A stretch of DNA of 41,919 nucleotides from Actinomycetes bacterium (GCA_021793115.1 JAJYTJ010000010.1:1-41919), one strand, 5' to 3'; counted from the stretch's first letter, positions 22,397-31,116 are shown. Program-made: numbers and translations. The notes: generated from the sequence alone by a model not told the origin.

Positions 22397-23206
22397 CTAT
22401 AGGAAGCCGAGGTACCACTGCCCGATCGGGCCACCGGCGACGATCCCCACCCACGTGCCGAGGATCATCCACGGACCGAACGGGACGCCGCTCTTGCGGC
22501 TGGCGCGGCGGGCCGCGACGAGCCCGAGCGCGAAGAGGCCGCCGAGGAAGAACGGGGCGAAGAAGCCGACGGCGACCGGCCACCACCCGAACCAGCCGAG
22601 GTACAGACCCAGCACGGCGGCGAGCTTGACGTCGCCGAAGCCCATCCCAGCGGGGTAGACGAGTGCCATGAGGAGGTACGCCGCGAGCAGCACGACCGAC
22701 CCGATGACGGCACGGAGCAGCGAACCCCAGTGCGACGCGCCGCCGGGGTTCCAGGACGCCAGAGTGAGCAGCGCGGCGGCGACGGGGTAGGACGGCAGGA
22801 CGATCGCGTCGGGGAGCCGGTGGACGTCGAGGTCGACCAGTGCCAGGGCGATCCCGATCGCGACGAGATACAGCAGAGCCGGCAGCACCCAGGCGGCACC
22901 GGTCCAGGCCGCCGCGAGGGCGAACAGCGCACCGGTAGCCCCCTCGACGAGGGGATAACGCCGGGAGATCGGGGCGCCGCAGTCGCGGCAGCGCCCGCGC
23001 AGGAGGAGCCAGGAGACGACGGGCACGTTGTCGTAGGCGCGGATCGGGTGCCCGCAGCGCGGGCACGCGCTCGGCGGCGACACGATCGACTCACCCCGCG
23101 GCACGCGCCACACGACGACGTTGAGGAACGAGCCGATCAGCAGGCCGACAAGGGCGGCGGCCGGGACGACGAACGCCCGGCCGCCGTCGGCGAGGAGCAT
23201 CTCCAC
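22397..23206 (-). CDS. pilD: Type IV prepilin peptidase
   Basis: Membrane aspartic protease that cleaves the leader peptides of prepilins (after Gly) and, in full-length members, N-methylates the new end. It has 269 residues. The N-terminal cytoplasmic domain has both zinc pairs, CPRC and CRDC (CPRCGHPIRAYDNVPVVSW ... GRCRDCGAPISRRYPLVE), as in bifunctional enzymes. The two catalytic aspartates lie in VDLDVHRLPD and GMGFGDVKLA, with about eight membrane segments. I used the GTG at 23206; an ATG two codons later is also possible. It is the last gene of the pilin unit and should process all five prepilin-like products upstream. Confidence 0.95.
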   Translation of the reverse strand: MEMLLADGGRAFVVPAAALVGLLIGSFLNVVVWRVPRGESIVSPPSACPRCGHPIRAYDNVPVVSWLLLRGRCRDCGAPISRRYPLVEGATGALFALAAAWTGAAWVLPALLYLVAIGIALALVDLDVHRLPDAIVLPSYPVAAALLTLASWNPGGASHWGSLLRAVIGSVVLLAAYLLMALVYPAGMGFGDVKLAAVLGLYLGWFGWWPVAVGFFAPFFLGGLFALGLVAARRASRKSGVPFGPWMILGTWVGIVAGGPIGQWYLGFL

Positions 23207-23213
23207 CGGCCGG

Positions 23214-24785
23214 TCAGGCCCCTTCGCGCTTGTACATGACCTCGACGGAGTACGACTTCACGGTGTTGCTCTGCGCGGCGATCCCACCCCAGACCGGCAG
23301 CGGGTAGTACGTCATGTCGAGCTGGTTGTCCACCGACACCGTCGAGCCGCCGTACACCTGGCCGACGATCGCGGAGAGGTTGGCCTTGCGGATCGGGCAC
23401 GGCGAGTAGAGCAGCGTGTTGACGGTGTTCGCCACGGTCACCTGGTTGTCCAGGCTGATGCCGTCGCCCTGGCAGCTGTAGGTCCACGTGTCCGGCGTCG
23501 TCGCGGCGTAAGGCTGGACGAAGTACAGCAGGTTCGGGTTGCTGGCCGTTCCCGTCCCGGTGACCGAGCTGATGGTCGTCTTGTTCGTGAAGGAGACCCC
23601 CGCACGCGACAGGATGAGCAGGTTCTTGTTGATCGAGATATCGATGCCCTGGAGCGTGACCTTGTCGTTCGGGCAGTCGACGATGAGCACCGTGTTCGCG
23701 GGCAGCGTGGAGGCGTGGTCGTAGAGCCACAACCCGGCGCCGTCAACCTTGCCGTTGAGCGGACCGGACCCCCCGTAGTTGCCGCACTGGTAGTTGGTGC
23801 CGCTCTGCGGCAGGACGACGATGTTGGTGTAGCCGGCGGCCACCCACTGGCTCTGCGCGGTCGAGTCCCAGATGAACTGCGGGAAGTTCACCTGCGGCAC
23901 GGGGTCGAGCGTCGAGCCCGGGAAGCACTTGCCCGCGGTGGAACAGATGTTCCCGGTGACCGTGCCCTTCGCGCGGGCCTGCTGCCCAACGGACGCCTTG
24001 TCCAGCGAGACGTTCCCCTGCGACGAGAGCACACGGCCCGCGACGGACACGCCAGGGTTGGTGAACGAGACGTTGTTCTTCGCCCACGCGTCGACATACA
24101 CCGTGCACTTGTTGGTCATGGTGATCGATCCCTGGGCGTAGATCGAGCCGTGGAACTCCTCGTTGTTCTGGCACTGAAAGTCCGAGTTGGTGTAGATGTC
24201 GGCATCTGGCTTGCCGGAACCCGATTGCAGCACCGTCTTGTTCGACATGATGAGGCTCGAGTTGGAGAAGATCGCCTTGTCCAGGCCGATGGCGTAGGTC
24301 GGTGTCAGCTTCAACTCCGAGACGACCGTGCGCTGCGCGGGCAGCTGCCCTGCCAGCTTGTCTGAGACAGCGGTGACGACAATCCTCGCCGTTGCCGCGG
24401 GCGTCGTCGCGATGGCGATGCACGGGACGTCCGGGCCGGCGATCTCTTGACCGGCCGCGTTGTAGAACGTCACGGTGGTGGTGAGGGCGAAGGTGTCCGC
24501 GCCGACCCGTGTCGAGCTCGAGTTCGCCCCGCAGATCGCGGGGAGGTTGGCAGTAGGCGCGGACTGGATCTGTGCCGTGACCGTGTCGACCTGGGCCTCG
24601 GCCGTGGCGACGCCGGACGAACGCTGCCGGTCCTGGCCGGTCTGGCCGGCGGCCGACATCGCCACGGACACGGCGACGACCACGAGGACGGCGGCGAGCA
24701 TCACCACCGCCATCGCCGCGACGATCGCGACTCCGGAGTCGCGCGTCCGTGTGACGAGTCCCAGCCGTCTCCCGAGAGAACCCAT
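23214..24785 (-). CDS. GspK/PilX-like minor pilin with a large extracellular domain
   Basis: 523 residues. The N-terminus RTRDSG|VAIVAAMAVVMLAAVL is a prepilin-type leader and helix, but position 5 of the mature form is Ala, not the usual Glu; GspK- and PilX-like tip proteins also lack this Glu. The remaining 450 residues are rich in Asn, Thr, Ser and Gly with short repeating strands (SLIMSNKTVL, SIYAQGSITMTNKCTVYV, NVSFTNPGVSVAGRVL), suggesting a beta-helix-like fold. Paired cysteines could form disulfides. The ATG at 24785 has GAGAGG 7 bases upstream; a GTG at 24800 overlaps the upstream stop and is possible. A role in priming or capping the pilus is inferred. Confidence 0.8.
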   Translation of the reverse strand: MGSLGRRLGLVTRTRDSGVAIVAAMAVVMLAAVLVVVAVSVAMSAAGQTGQDRQRSSGVATAEAQVDTVTAQIQSAPTANLPAICGANSSSTRVGADTFALTTTVTFYNAAGQEIAGPDVPCIAIATTPAATARIVVTAVSDKLAGQLPAQRTVVSELKLTPTYAIGLDKAIFSNSSLIMSNKTVLQSGSGKPDADIYTNSDFQCQNNEEFHGSIYAQGSITMTNKCTVYVDAWAKNNVSFTNPGVSVAGRVLSSQGNVSLDKASVGQQARAKGTVTGNICSTAGKCFPGSTLDPVPQVNFPQFIWDSTAQSQWVAAGYTNIVVLPQSGTNYQCGNYGGSGPLNGKVDGAGLWLYDHASTLPANTVLIVDCPNDKVTLQGIDISINKNLLILSRAGVSFTNKTTISSVTGTGTASNPNLLYFVQPYAATTPDTWTYSCQGDGISLDNQVTVANTVNTLLYSPCPIRKANLSAIVGQVYGGSTVSVDNQLDMTYYPLPVWGGIAAQSNTVKSYSVEVMYKREGA

Positions 24786-24796
24786 CTCCGTGCCTC

Positions 24797-25456
24797 TCAC
24801 CCTGGAGGAACCGGCAGGCACTGGCTGCCGGAGTAGCCGTACGTCGTGTTCCGCCCCGAGATCGAGGCGTCGATCGTCACGTTGTGCCCGTTCGCCATGT
24901 TCTTTGCGACCAGGTGCACCTTCAGCAGTCGTTCACCGTAGAGGCCGCCGTTGCCCACGTCGAGGGTGAAAGGCGACCCCGACAGCAGAAGACCCCGCGC
25001 GTTCACCGCCCAGTCGGTGACTTTGCCCGTGGTCTGCCAGTCGCTCGTCCACGACCGCATCTGCAGCTGGTACGTGCCGGCCGCCGACAGGTCCGGCACC
25101 AGCTGCCACTGGACGCACTTCTCGTCGCCGTTCGACTGGGTGTAGATCCGCATGCAGTCGCCGCTGTTGCCGCCCAGGTCGTGGCAGGACGAGAGATAGT
25201 TCACCTCGTCGGCCGGGCTGAACAGCACGTTCCCCGACCGCACCTGCCGGTCGATGATCGCCAGTGCTTGGCGCGCCTGGAACTCCGCATCGGACGCTGC
25301 CTGCGCGCCCTTGGTGACACGAAGGGTGGCGATGAGCGCGCCGGTGATCATCGCCATGGCCATCGCGAACACCATCATCGCGACGAGCAGCTCGGCGAGG
25401 GAGAAGCCCTCATCGCTACCGCGCGCGAAGCGGTTCCGCAGGTGCCGGCACATCAT
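24797..25456 (-). CDS. PilW-like minor prepilin
   Basis: 219 residues. The leader MMCRHLRNRFARGSDEG is followed by FSLAELLVAMMVFAMAMAM, with cleavage after Gly17 and the conserved Glu at mature position 5. The C-terminal domain has cysteines (SCHDLGGNSGDC, EKCVQW, SQCLPV) likely paired outside the cell. The length and the linked position between PilV-like and PilX-like genes fit a PilW/GspJ role in the tip complex. The start overlaps the upstream stop (ATGA, 25453-25456). Confidence 0.85.
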   Translation of the reverse strand: MMCRHLRNRFARGSDEGFSLAELLVAMMVFAMAMAMITGALIATLRVTKGAQAASDAEFQARQALAIIDRQVRSGNVLFSPADEVNYLSSCHDLGGNSGDCMRIYTQSNGDEKCVQWQLVPDLSAAGTYQLQMRSWTSDWQTTGKVTDWAVNARGLLLSGSPFTLDVGNGGLYGERLLKVHLVAKNMANGHNVTIDASISGRNTTYGYSGSQCLPVPPG

Positions 25457-27258
25457 GACGCCGCCGCCTTGTACGAGACGTTCGCGGTGAGGCCGCCCAG
25501 GTCGGTGACGACGGCGAACGACGTCAGAGGTGAGCCGTTCGCGAGAACGTCCACCTGCACGCTCGCCACGACCGATGCCGAGCCGTCGATGGTCGTCACG
25601 CAGGCGGTCGCCAGGCAGTCGATCGCGGGGTTGCCGGTCCGTGTCGCGGGGGTCCGCGAGATCGCCGGCCGCTGCACGGTCACGGTGGAGTCGTGGTAAA
25701 CGAGCGTGATGGCGGGACTGTACTGCACCGACGTCGTGGGGATCGTCCACGTCTGCGTGGCCGGGACCAGGCCACCGGCCACGCCGGCGTAGCCGGAGAG
25801 GTCGACCGACGTGTAGCCCGTGCCGTTCCACACCTGCAACGTTCCGGACCGGGTGAACGTCGGCGCCTTGCTCCCCACGCCCTCCTCGGCCCGGGCGGAC
25901 TCGGCGAGGCTCGACACCGACCACAGTCCGTTGGTGAATCCCGAGGGCGCGGACACGAAGCCGCCGGCAGCGAAGGTTGCGGTGCCCAGCGACCGGGTGG
26001 TCGACGCGTGGACGCAGTCCACCGGTGTCCCGGACCCGTCGCACGCGCCGGTGTTCGACACGCCGAGGACGGCGGCGACGGCCCGGGACGGCTGCACCTG
26101 GGCGGAGAACGAGGCCAACGTCAGGTTCGCGCTCAGCAACGGGGAGATGTACTGCACGGTCGCCGCGCTGCCGCTCGCGCGCAGGTTCGACGACGCGCAG
26201 GGCCGCAGCTGGCCGGACGGTCCCGTCGTCAGCGCGGTGCCGCTGGAACCGACGCACGTCGACCCGTCTGCCGCGATGGCGGCCGCGGCGCCGCCCGAGT
26301 CGCTCGTCGACGGAGTGACGGCGAGCGTGCCGCCCGAGCCGGTGATGGACACCGAGGACGACGACTGTGGCGGGGTGAGCACGCTGACTGACTGGTTCGG
26401 GGTCGACGACGGGTCCGAGTCGACGACGGCCTTGGCCGCCACGCCCCCACTGCTCGCCGGAGACTCACCGCCCTCGCTCTGGGCGGACGTGGTGACGGCA
26501 TTGGCGCCCCCGGTGGCGGTCTGCTCCACCTGGAACGTCGCCGACGCTGTCGAGAAGCTGAGCAGCAGCTGGTGCGTGTCGGTGCCGAGGATCGGCTGCG
26601 TCGAGGCGTTGATGTCGCTGATCGTCACGCCGCTGAGGGCCTCGCCGGCGCGGGCGGTCACGTACGCCTGACAGGGGGCCGCGAAGGGGCTGTTGGCGGT
26701 CGAGAGGCAGCCGGCCGGCGAGAAGGTCGTGGAACGTTCCAGCGACGTCCGGCCACCCGGCCACACCGAGCTCGACCAGTGGACGACCGCGGTGAGGTTG
26801 TAGGTCTGGTTCCCATCCGTCAGCGCCGGGGTCGTCACGTAGTCGTAGACGCGATAGGTCACCTGGTCGACCGACACGTCGGCCCACTGCCCGGAGACGG
26901 TGTTGACGACGAGCGGCTCCGAACCGGTTGTGAGGAGGCCGGCAGGCGGCGTGAACGTGCTCGCTCCCCCGCTCGTCGCGGCGTAGGGGTTCGGCAGCTT
27001 GAGCGACGAGCTCGCGGCCGCCAGGGTGACCGTGTCGTACGGCAGCGCACGCAGGCGCTCGAGCTCCTGGGTCGCCAGCGCCGTGGCCGCCTGTCGCTGC
27101 TTGGCCTGCTCGATGGTCTTGAGAGTCCCGACAATGCCGTAGACCAAGGCGGTCATGACCATGACCGTGATCACCATCGCGACGATGACCTCAATCAGCG
27201 TGAAGCCCGCGTCACCACGGGCACGCCTCGCCAGCGTTCGGCGAATCCGCATCGTCAC
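25453..27258 (-). CDS. Giant PilV-like prepilin
   Basis: 601 residues, three to four times the usual size of a PilV/GspI pilin. Leader ending RGDAG18, then FTLIEVIVAMVITVMVMTALVYG with Glu at mature position 5. A helix (about 50-75) leads into a very long Ser/Thr/Gly-rich extracellular region with little charge and scattered cysteines. It looks like stacked beta domains (for example VSITGSGGTLAVTPSTSDSG). It may be an adhesin-like tip pilin (inference). The GTG at 27258 follows GAGGAG by 5 bases; ATG 27252 is an alternative. Confidence 0.85.
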   Translation of the reverse strand: MTMRIRRTLARRARGDAGFTLIEVIVAMVITVMVMTALVYGIVGTLKTIEQAKQRQAATALATQELERLRALPYDTVTLAAASSSLKLPNPYAATSGGASTFTPPAGLLTTGSEPLVVNTVSGQWADVSVDQVTYRVYDYVTTPALTDGNQTYNLTAVVHWSSSVWPGGRTSLERSTTFSPAGCLSTANSPFAAPCQAYVTARAGEALSGVTISDINASTQPILGTDTHQLLLSFSTASATFQVEQTATGGANAVTTSAQSEGGESPASSGGVAAKAVVDSDPSSTPNQSVSVLTPPQSSSSVSITGSGGTLAVTPSTSDSGGAAAAIAADGSTCVGSSGTALTTGPSGQLRPCASSNLRASGSAATVQYISPLLSANLTLASFSAQVQPSRAVAAVLGVSNTGACDGSGTPVDCVHASTTRSLGTATFAAGGFVSAPSGFTNGLWSVSSLAESARAEEGVGSKAPTFTRSGTLQVWNGTGYTSVDLSGYAGVAGGLVPATQTWTIPTTSVQYSPAITLVYHDSTVTVQRPAISRTPATRTGNPAIDCLATACVTTIDGSASVVASVQVDVLANGSPLTSFAVVTDLGGLTANVSYKAAAS

Positions 27259-27303
27259 GTTGGCTCCTCTCACTGCCGCGGGTCGGTCATCGGGTCGGGC
27301 TCC

Positions 27304-27750
27304 CTAGCACGTCGCGCCGGCGACGAGACCGCTGACGCTGAAGCTCCAGGTCTCTGTCCGCGCCCCGGGCATGGTCGGGGCCACGGTCAAGCAGAAGTCG
27401 GTTGCGCTCTGGGCGTTGCTCGTCAGGCTGCCTCCCCGCGACAGGCGACCGGTCGCCGTGTAGGAGCCCCCGGAAGCGGTGTCCGTCAGCGTCCAGACCT
27501 CCCCGGCGCTCGACGCCACCAGTGGGAGCGAGCCGTCGACGTAGTAGGACACGACCTCGCGGCCGACGTTCGCGACGTCGCTCTTGGCCGCGGTCTCCAC
27601 GGCCTTCTGACGCTGGGAGAGGAAGATCGGGACGGCGATCGCTGCCAGGACTCCGATGATGATCATGACCACCAGCAGCTCGACGAGGGTGAAGCCGTCG
27701 GCATTCGTCGCTGCGCTGCCGAAGCGTAACGGACGCCTGTCTCTCGTCAC
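27304..27750 (-). CDS. Type IV pilin, second copy
   Basis: 148 residues. A 19-residue leader ends ATNADG|FTLVELLVVMIIIGVLAAIAVPIF, with Glu at mature position 5 and the standard pilin helix. The globular part has two cysteines near the C-terminus (DFCLTV, GATC), the usual disulfide loop. It is shorter and more divergent than the first pilin, so a minor or alternative major pilin. The GTG at 27750 has GGAGGA about 6 bases upstream. A very large hairpin separates it from the first pilin gene. Confidence 0.9.
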   Translation of the reverse strand: MTRDRRPLRFGSAATNADGFTLVELLVVMIIIGVLAAIAVPIFLSQRQKAVETAAKSDVANVGREVVSYYVDGSLPLVASSAGEVWTLTDTASGGSYTATGRLSRGGSLTSNAQSATDFCLTVAPTMPGARTETWSFSVSGLVAGATC

Positions 27751-27772
27751 GATGTCCTCCGCTCCTCGATGC

Positions 27773-27819
27773 CATCGCTGAGGGGGGCGGCCACCAGGTG
27801 GCTACCCCCCTCAGCGATG
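27773..27819 (-). terminator. Very large hairpin between the two pilin genes
   Basis: Perfect 15-base arms, CATCGCTGAGGGGGG (27773-27787) and its complement (27805-27819), enclose a second stem GCCAC/GTGGC with a CAG loop. It begins 15 bases after the first pilin stop. There is no U-tract and the ribosome binding site of the next gene follows. The structure probably lets most transcripts end, or protects the pilin mRNA 3' end, so that the first pilin is made in excess of the downstream minor pilins. Confidence 0.75.
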
Positions 27820-27833
27820 CCGTCGGTCCTACC

Positions 27834-28316
27834 TCACGGGCAGCCGGTCCCGTCGGCCACGAGCCCGTTCTTCGCCGAGTACTTGACGAGCGAACGAGTT
27901 CCGCCGCTGTAGCCGACCTGAACGCACCAGTCCTGCGAGTAGTCCTGCACCGTCGCGCCCGACGTGGGAACACCGCTGTACGACAGGGCCACACTGGAGA
28001 CGTTGCTCGACGCCTTGCCGATGTCGCCGCCATTGATGCTGTAGCGCAGGCCGGCCGTGTCGAGGTAGACACCGGTCGTCGTGCCGCTTGTGGTAGACAG
28101 CTCGGTCGTTGCGTCGACGTAGTACGTGGCGATTTCCTTGCCGATCGTCGAAACGTCGGACGTGGCGGCGGTGTCGTTCGCCTTCTTGCGCTGGTTGAGG
28201 AAGATCGGGATCGCGATGGCCGCGAGGATGCCGATGATGATCATGACGACCAGGAGCTCGATGAGCGTGAAGCCCTTGTCCTTCTCCTGCATCGACTTGC
28301 GGATGCGAGTGATCAT
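27834..28316 (-). CDS. pilA: Type IV pilin, probable major pilin
   Basis: 160 residues. The short leader MITRIRKSMQEKDKG15 is cleaved before FTLIELLVVMIIIGILAAIAIPIFLNQRKKA, with Glu at mature position 5. The pilin body has cysteines at DWCVQV and GTGC, likely a C-terminal disulfide. Being first in the unit, with its own promoter, a structured leader and a large hairpin behind it, marks it as the most highly expressed subunit. ATG 28316 has GGAGA about 7 bases upstream. Confidence 0.92.
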   Translation of the reverse strand: MITRIRKSMQEKDKGFTLIELLVVMIIIGILAAIAIPIFLNQRKKANDTAATSDVSTIGKEIATYYVDATTELSTTSGTTTGVYLDTAGLRYSINGGDIGKASSNVSSVALSYSGVPTSGATVQDYSQDWCVQVGYSGGTRSLVKYSAKNGLVADGTGCP

Positions 28317-28358
28317 GTGCTGTCTCCGATGAGTCGGGAGTGTCGATTTCAACTGCGT

Positions 28359-28375
28359 CCGGCCCAACGGGCCGG
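28359..28375 (-). promoter_or_regulatory. Leader hairpin of the major pilin mRNA
   Basis: 7-base-pair GC stem CCGGCCC (28359-28365) / GGGCCGG (28369-28375) with a 3-base loop, in the approximately 90-base leader between the proposed start (near 28405) and the pilA ATG. It probably stabilises the mRNA; it could instead be the terminator of pilTC if the promoter lies elsewhere. Confidence 0.5.
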
Positions 28376-28414
28376 TTCAGGTCCTGCGGGTGGTTCTGGC
28401 CTTGCCCCACCGGT

Positions 28415-28440
28415 ATCGTCGCCGGACCCCGCGGACTTGA
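28415..28440 (-). promoter_or_regulatory. Sigma-28-like promoter of the pilin unit
   Basis: GCTCAAGT, 16 bases, CGATAC on the minus strand (TCAAGT 28435-28440, CGAT 28415-28418), in the 184-base gap after pilC. Same spacing as the pilB, pilT and pilM elements. Confidence 0.68.
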
Positions 28441-28500
28441 GCAGGCGAGGCCCGATTTCGGCACATTCACCCGTCTGGCTCCACGCCGCGGCGCGTGCCC

Positions 28501-29739
28501 TCACTTGATGACGTCGAAGATGCTGAAGATCGGCATGTACAGGCCGATGACGATGAACCCGATGATCCCGCCGATGATCACGATCATGATCGGCTCGATG
28601 AGGCTCGTGAGCTGCTCGGTGGTGCTCTCCACCTCGTCGTCGTAGAAGTCGGCGACCTTGCTCAACATCGTGTCCAGCGCACCGGTGTCCTCGCCGACCG
28701 CCATCATCTGGACGACCATCGGCGGGAAGACGGGATGCTGGGACAGAGGCCCGGCGAGGGACTCGCCACGGCGGACGGAGTCTTGGACCGCCTTCGCGGC
28801 ATGCTCGATGACCACGTTGCCGCTCGTCTCCCCCACGATGTCCAGCGCCTGGAGGATCGGCACGCCGGCCTTGATCATGGTTCCGAAGTTCCGGGTGAAG
28901 CGGGAGACCGCGATCTTCTTCCACAGCGGTCCGAAGACGGGCACCTTGAGCTTGATCGGGTCGACCCGTTCGCGGACGGCCGCGTCATTCTTGTGGCGAC
29001 CCCACCACACGCCCGCGACGATGACGAGCACCACCAGCGGCCCGATGCCGATCTTCAGGGCATTGGACAAGAAGACGAGGAACTGGGTCAGGGGCGGAAG
29101 CTTTCCTCCGAGCGACGCAAACATGTTGGCAAAGATCGGGACGATGAACAGGAGCATCCCCACCATCGCCAGCATGGCGAAGACGAAGATGACGGTCGGG
29201 TAGGTCATGGCCGACTTGATCTTCCCGCGGAGCTTCACCTCCTTCTCGAAGTTCGTCGCCACCGACAGCAGCACCTCGTCGAGAAAGCCGCCGACCTCGC
29301 CGGCCCGGACCATGTTGACCATGAGCGGCGGAAAGACGAGCGGGTGCTTGCCGAGCGACTGCGAGAAGGACAACCCGGTCTCGACGTCGTTGCGCACCTG
29401 GGCAAGCACCTTCGCCAGCCCCTTGGACTCGGTCTGGTCCGCGAGGATGGCGAGCGCTCGGATGAGCGACAGACCCGAGCTGATCATCGTCGCCAGCTGG
29501 CGCGAGGCGATCGCGAGGTCCTTGAGCTTGACCTTGTCGCTCGAGAAGCCGGGGATGGTGAGCTCGCGGTTGAGCCCTGTGCCGCTGACCTCGTTGATGG
29601 AGACCGCGGCCAGACCCATGTCACGCAGGCGGCCGGCCACTGCCGCCTGGTTGTTGGCCTCGACGCGACCCTTGACGATCTTGCCGGAGCGATCCCGGAC
29701 GGCGTACTCGAACGTCTTCGTCCCGGCTGAGCCTGCCAT
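28501..29739 (-). CDS. pilC: PilC, type IV pilus inner-membrane platform protein
   Basis: Polytopic GspF-family protein on which the motor ATPases act. It has 412 residues: a short N-terminal domain (FEYAVRDRSGKIVKGRVEA), then two GspF repeats. The first has LAIASRQLATMISSGLSLIRAL and MVRAGEVGGFLDEVL; the second has FTRNFGTMIKAGVPILQALDI and MAVGEDTGALDTMLSKVADFYDDEVE. Three membrane segments are visible (near 215-235, 260-280 and at the C-terminus). The ATG shares TGATG with the pilT stop, so the two are co-translated. Confidence 0.95.
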   Translation of the reverse strand: MAGSAGTKTFEYAVRDRSGKIVKGRVEANNQAAVAGRLRDMGLAAVSINEVSGTGLNRELTIPGFSSDKVKLKDLAIASRQLATMISSGLSLIRALAILADQTESKGLAKVLAQVRNDVETGLSFSQSLGKHPLVFPPLMVNMVRAGEVGGFLDEVLLSVATNFEKEVKLRGKIKSAMTYPTVIFVFAMLAMVGMLLFIVPIFANMFASLGGKLPPLTQFLVFLSNALKIGIGPLVVLVIVAGVWWGRHKNDAAVRERVDPIKLKVPVFGPLWKKIAVSRFTRNFGTMIKAGVPILQALDIVGETSGNVVIEHAAKAVQDSVRRGESLAGPLSQHPVFPPMVVQMMAVGEDTGALDTMLSKVADFYDDEVESTTEQLTSLIEPIMIVIIGGIIGFIVIGLYMPIFSIFDVIK

Positions 29740-31085
29740 CAGAGCACCTGCCCAAGAGTCGGATCGATGAGCCCGACCTGTCCCTGCGACTGGCCCGAGA
29801 AGCGTCCGGTGAGCCGGCTGTAGTCCTCGACGTGGTGGCACTTTTCGAGGCCCACCTCGTAGCTGATCTTGCCGTTGCGGACGAGGTCCGCCAGGTGCTG
29901 ATCGAGCGTGTGCATGCCCTGCTGCGCCCCGGCCTGCATGGCCGAGTAGATCTGGTAGGTCTTGCCGTCCCGGACGAGATTGCGGATCGCCGGTGTGGCC
30001 ACCATGACCTCGGTGGCGACCACGCGTCCCGGGCCGTCGGCCCGCTTGCACAGCGTCTGGCAGACGACCGCCTGGAGCGTTCCGGCCAGCTGCGTGCGCA
30101 CCTGGGCCTGCTGGTGGGACGGGAACACGTCGATCACGCGGTCCACGGTCTGGGCGGCGTCCTGCGTGTGCAGAGTGGCGAAGACGAGGTGACCGGTCTC
30201 GGCCGCGGTCAGCGCGACGGAGATGGTCTCGAGGTCGCGCATCTCACCGACGAGGATGATGTCCGGGTCCTGCCGCAGCACGTGCTTGAGGGCGTTGGCG
30301 AAGGAGTGGGTGTCCTGGCCGACCTCGCGCTGGTTGACGACGCACTTCTTGTGCCGGTGGAGGAACTCGATCGGGTCCTCCACCGTCATGATGTGGTCCT
30401 CGCGCGTGCGGTTGGCGAGGTCGATGATCGAGGCCAGGGTCGTCGACTTCCCGGAGCCGGTGGGACCGGTCACCAGGACGAGCCCGCGAGGCAGCCCGGC
30501 GAACGTGCCGATGACGGGCGGCAGGCCGAGCGACTCGAGGGACTTGATCTCGTACGGGATGACACGGAAGGCCGCGCCGATCGACTCGCGCTGCTGGTAG
30601 AGGTTGACCCGGAACCGGGCGACGCCACGTACCGGGTAGGAGAAGTCGAGCTCGAGCTCCTCCTCGAACTTCTCGCGTTGTCGCTGCGTCAAGATCGCGT
30701 AGAGCGACCGCCGCAACGGCTCCGGAAGCACCGTCGGGTAGGTCTCCAGCGGGCGCAGAGCGCCCGAGACACGCACCATCGGGGGGGCTCCGGCCGTGAG
30801 GTGCACGTCAGAGGCGTTGAGCCGGACCATCTCCTGAAGGATCTCGTCGATGGGCAGCTCGTCACCGTGGAGCTCGACCTGACCGACGCGGACGGGCCGG
30901 CCGGCGGTGGTCACCGGCGGGCCGGCGGGCCGGGGCAGGTCGCCGGCGGGAACGGGGCCGACGGTCGCAGGGGCCACCGGGACGGTGGGAGGGGCCGGGA
31001 CCGTGGGGGGCGGGGGCACCGGCACCGTCGGCACGTACGACGGCTGCGGTGGAACCGGGGCCATGCGGGAATAGGGATCGCTCAT
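29739..31085 (-). CDS. pilT: PilT, pilus retraction ATPase with proline-rich N-terminus
   Basis: 448 residues, about 100 more than typical PilT. Residues 1-65 are a proline/valine-rich tail. From about 70 onward it is canonical: IDEILQEMVRLNASDVHLTAG, Walker A GPTGSGKST (207-215), Asp box VEDPIEF, Walker B ILVGEMRD, His box ATLHTQDAAQTVDR, and the PilT retraction signature AIRNLVRDGK near residue 350. That signature separates it from the extension motor PilB. A sigma-28-like promoter precedes it. Confidence 0.95.
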   Translation of the reverse strand: MSDPYSRMAPVPPQPSYVPTVPVPPPPTVPAPPTVPVAPATVGPVPAGDLPRPAGPPVTTAGRPVRVGQVELHGDELPIDEILQEMVRLNASDVHLTAGAPPMVRVSGALRPLETYPTVLPEPLRRSLYAILTQRQREKFEEELELDFSYPVRGVARFRVNLYQQRESIGAAFRVIPYEIKSLESLGLPPVIGTFAGLPRGLVLVTGPTGSGKSTTLASIIDLANRTREDHIMTVEDPIEFLHRHKKCVVNQREVGQDTHSFANALKHVLRQDPDIILVGEMRDLETISVALTAAETGHLVFATLHTQDAAQTVDRVIDVFPSHQQAQVRTQLAGTLQAVVCQTLCKRADGPGRVVATEVMVATPAIRNLVRDGKTYQIYSAMQAGAQQGMHTLDQHLADLVRNGKISYEVGLEKCHHVEDYSRLTGRFSGQSQGQVGLIDPTLGQVL

Positions 31086-31116
31086 CTGGCCGCCTCCGCG
31101 TCTTGTCGCACCTGCC

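Noticed and set aside
28317..28500. Possible cyclic di-GMP riboswitch before the major pilin
   Set aside because: I looked for the conserved GEMM junction sequences and found none; a simple GC hairpin and a promoter-like element explain the gap better.
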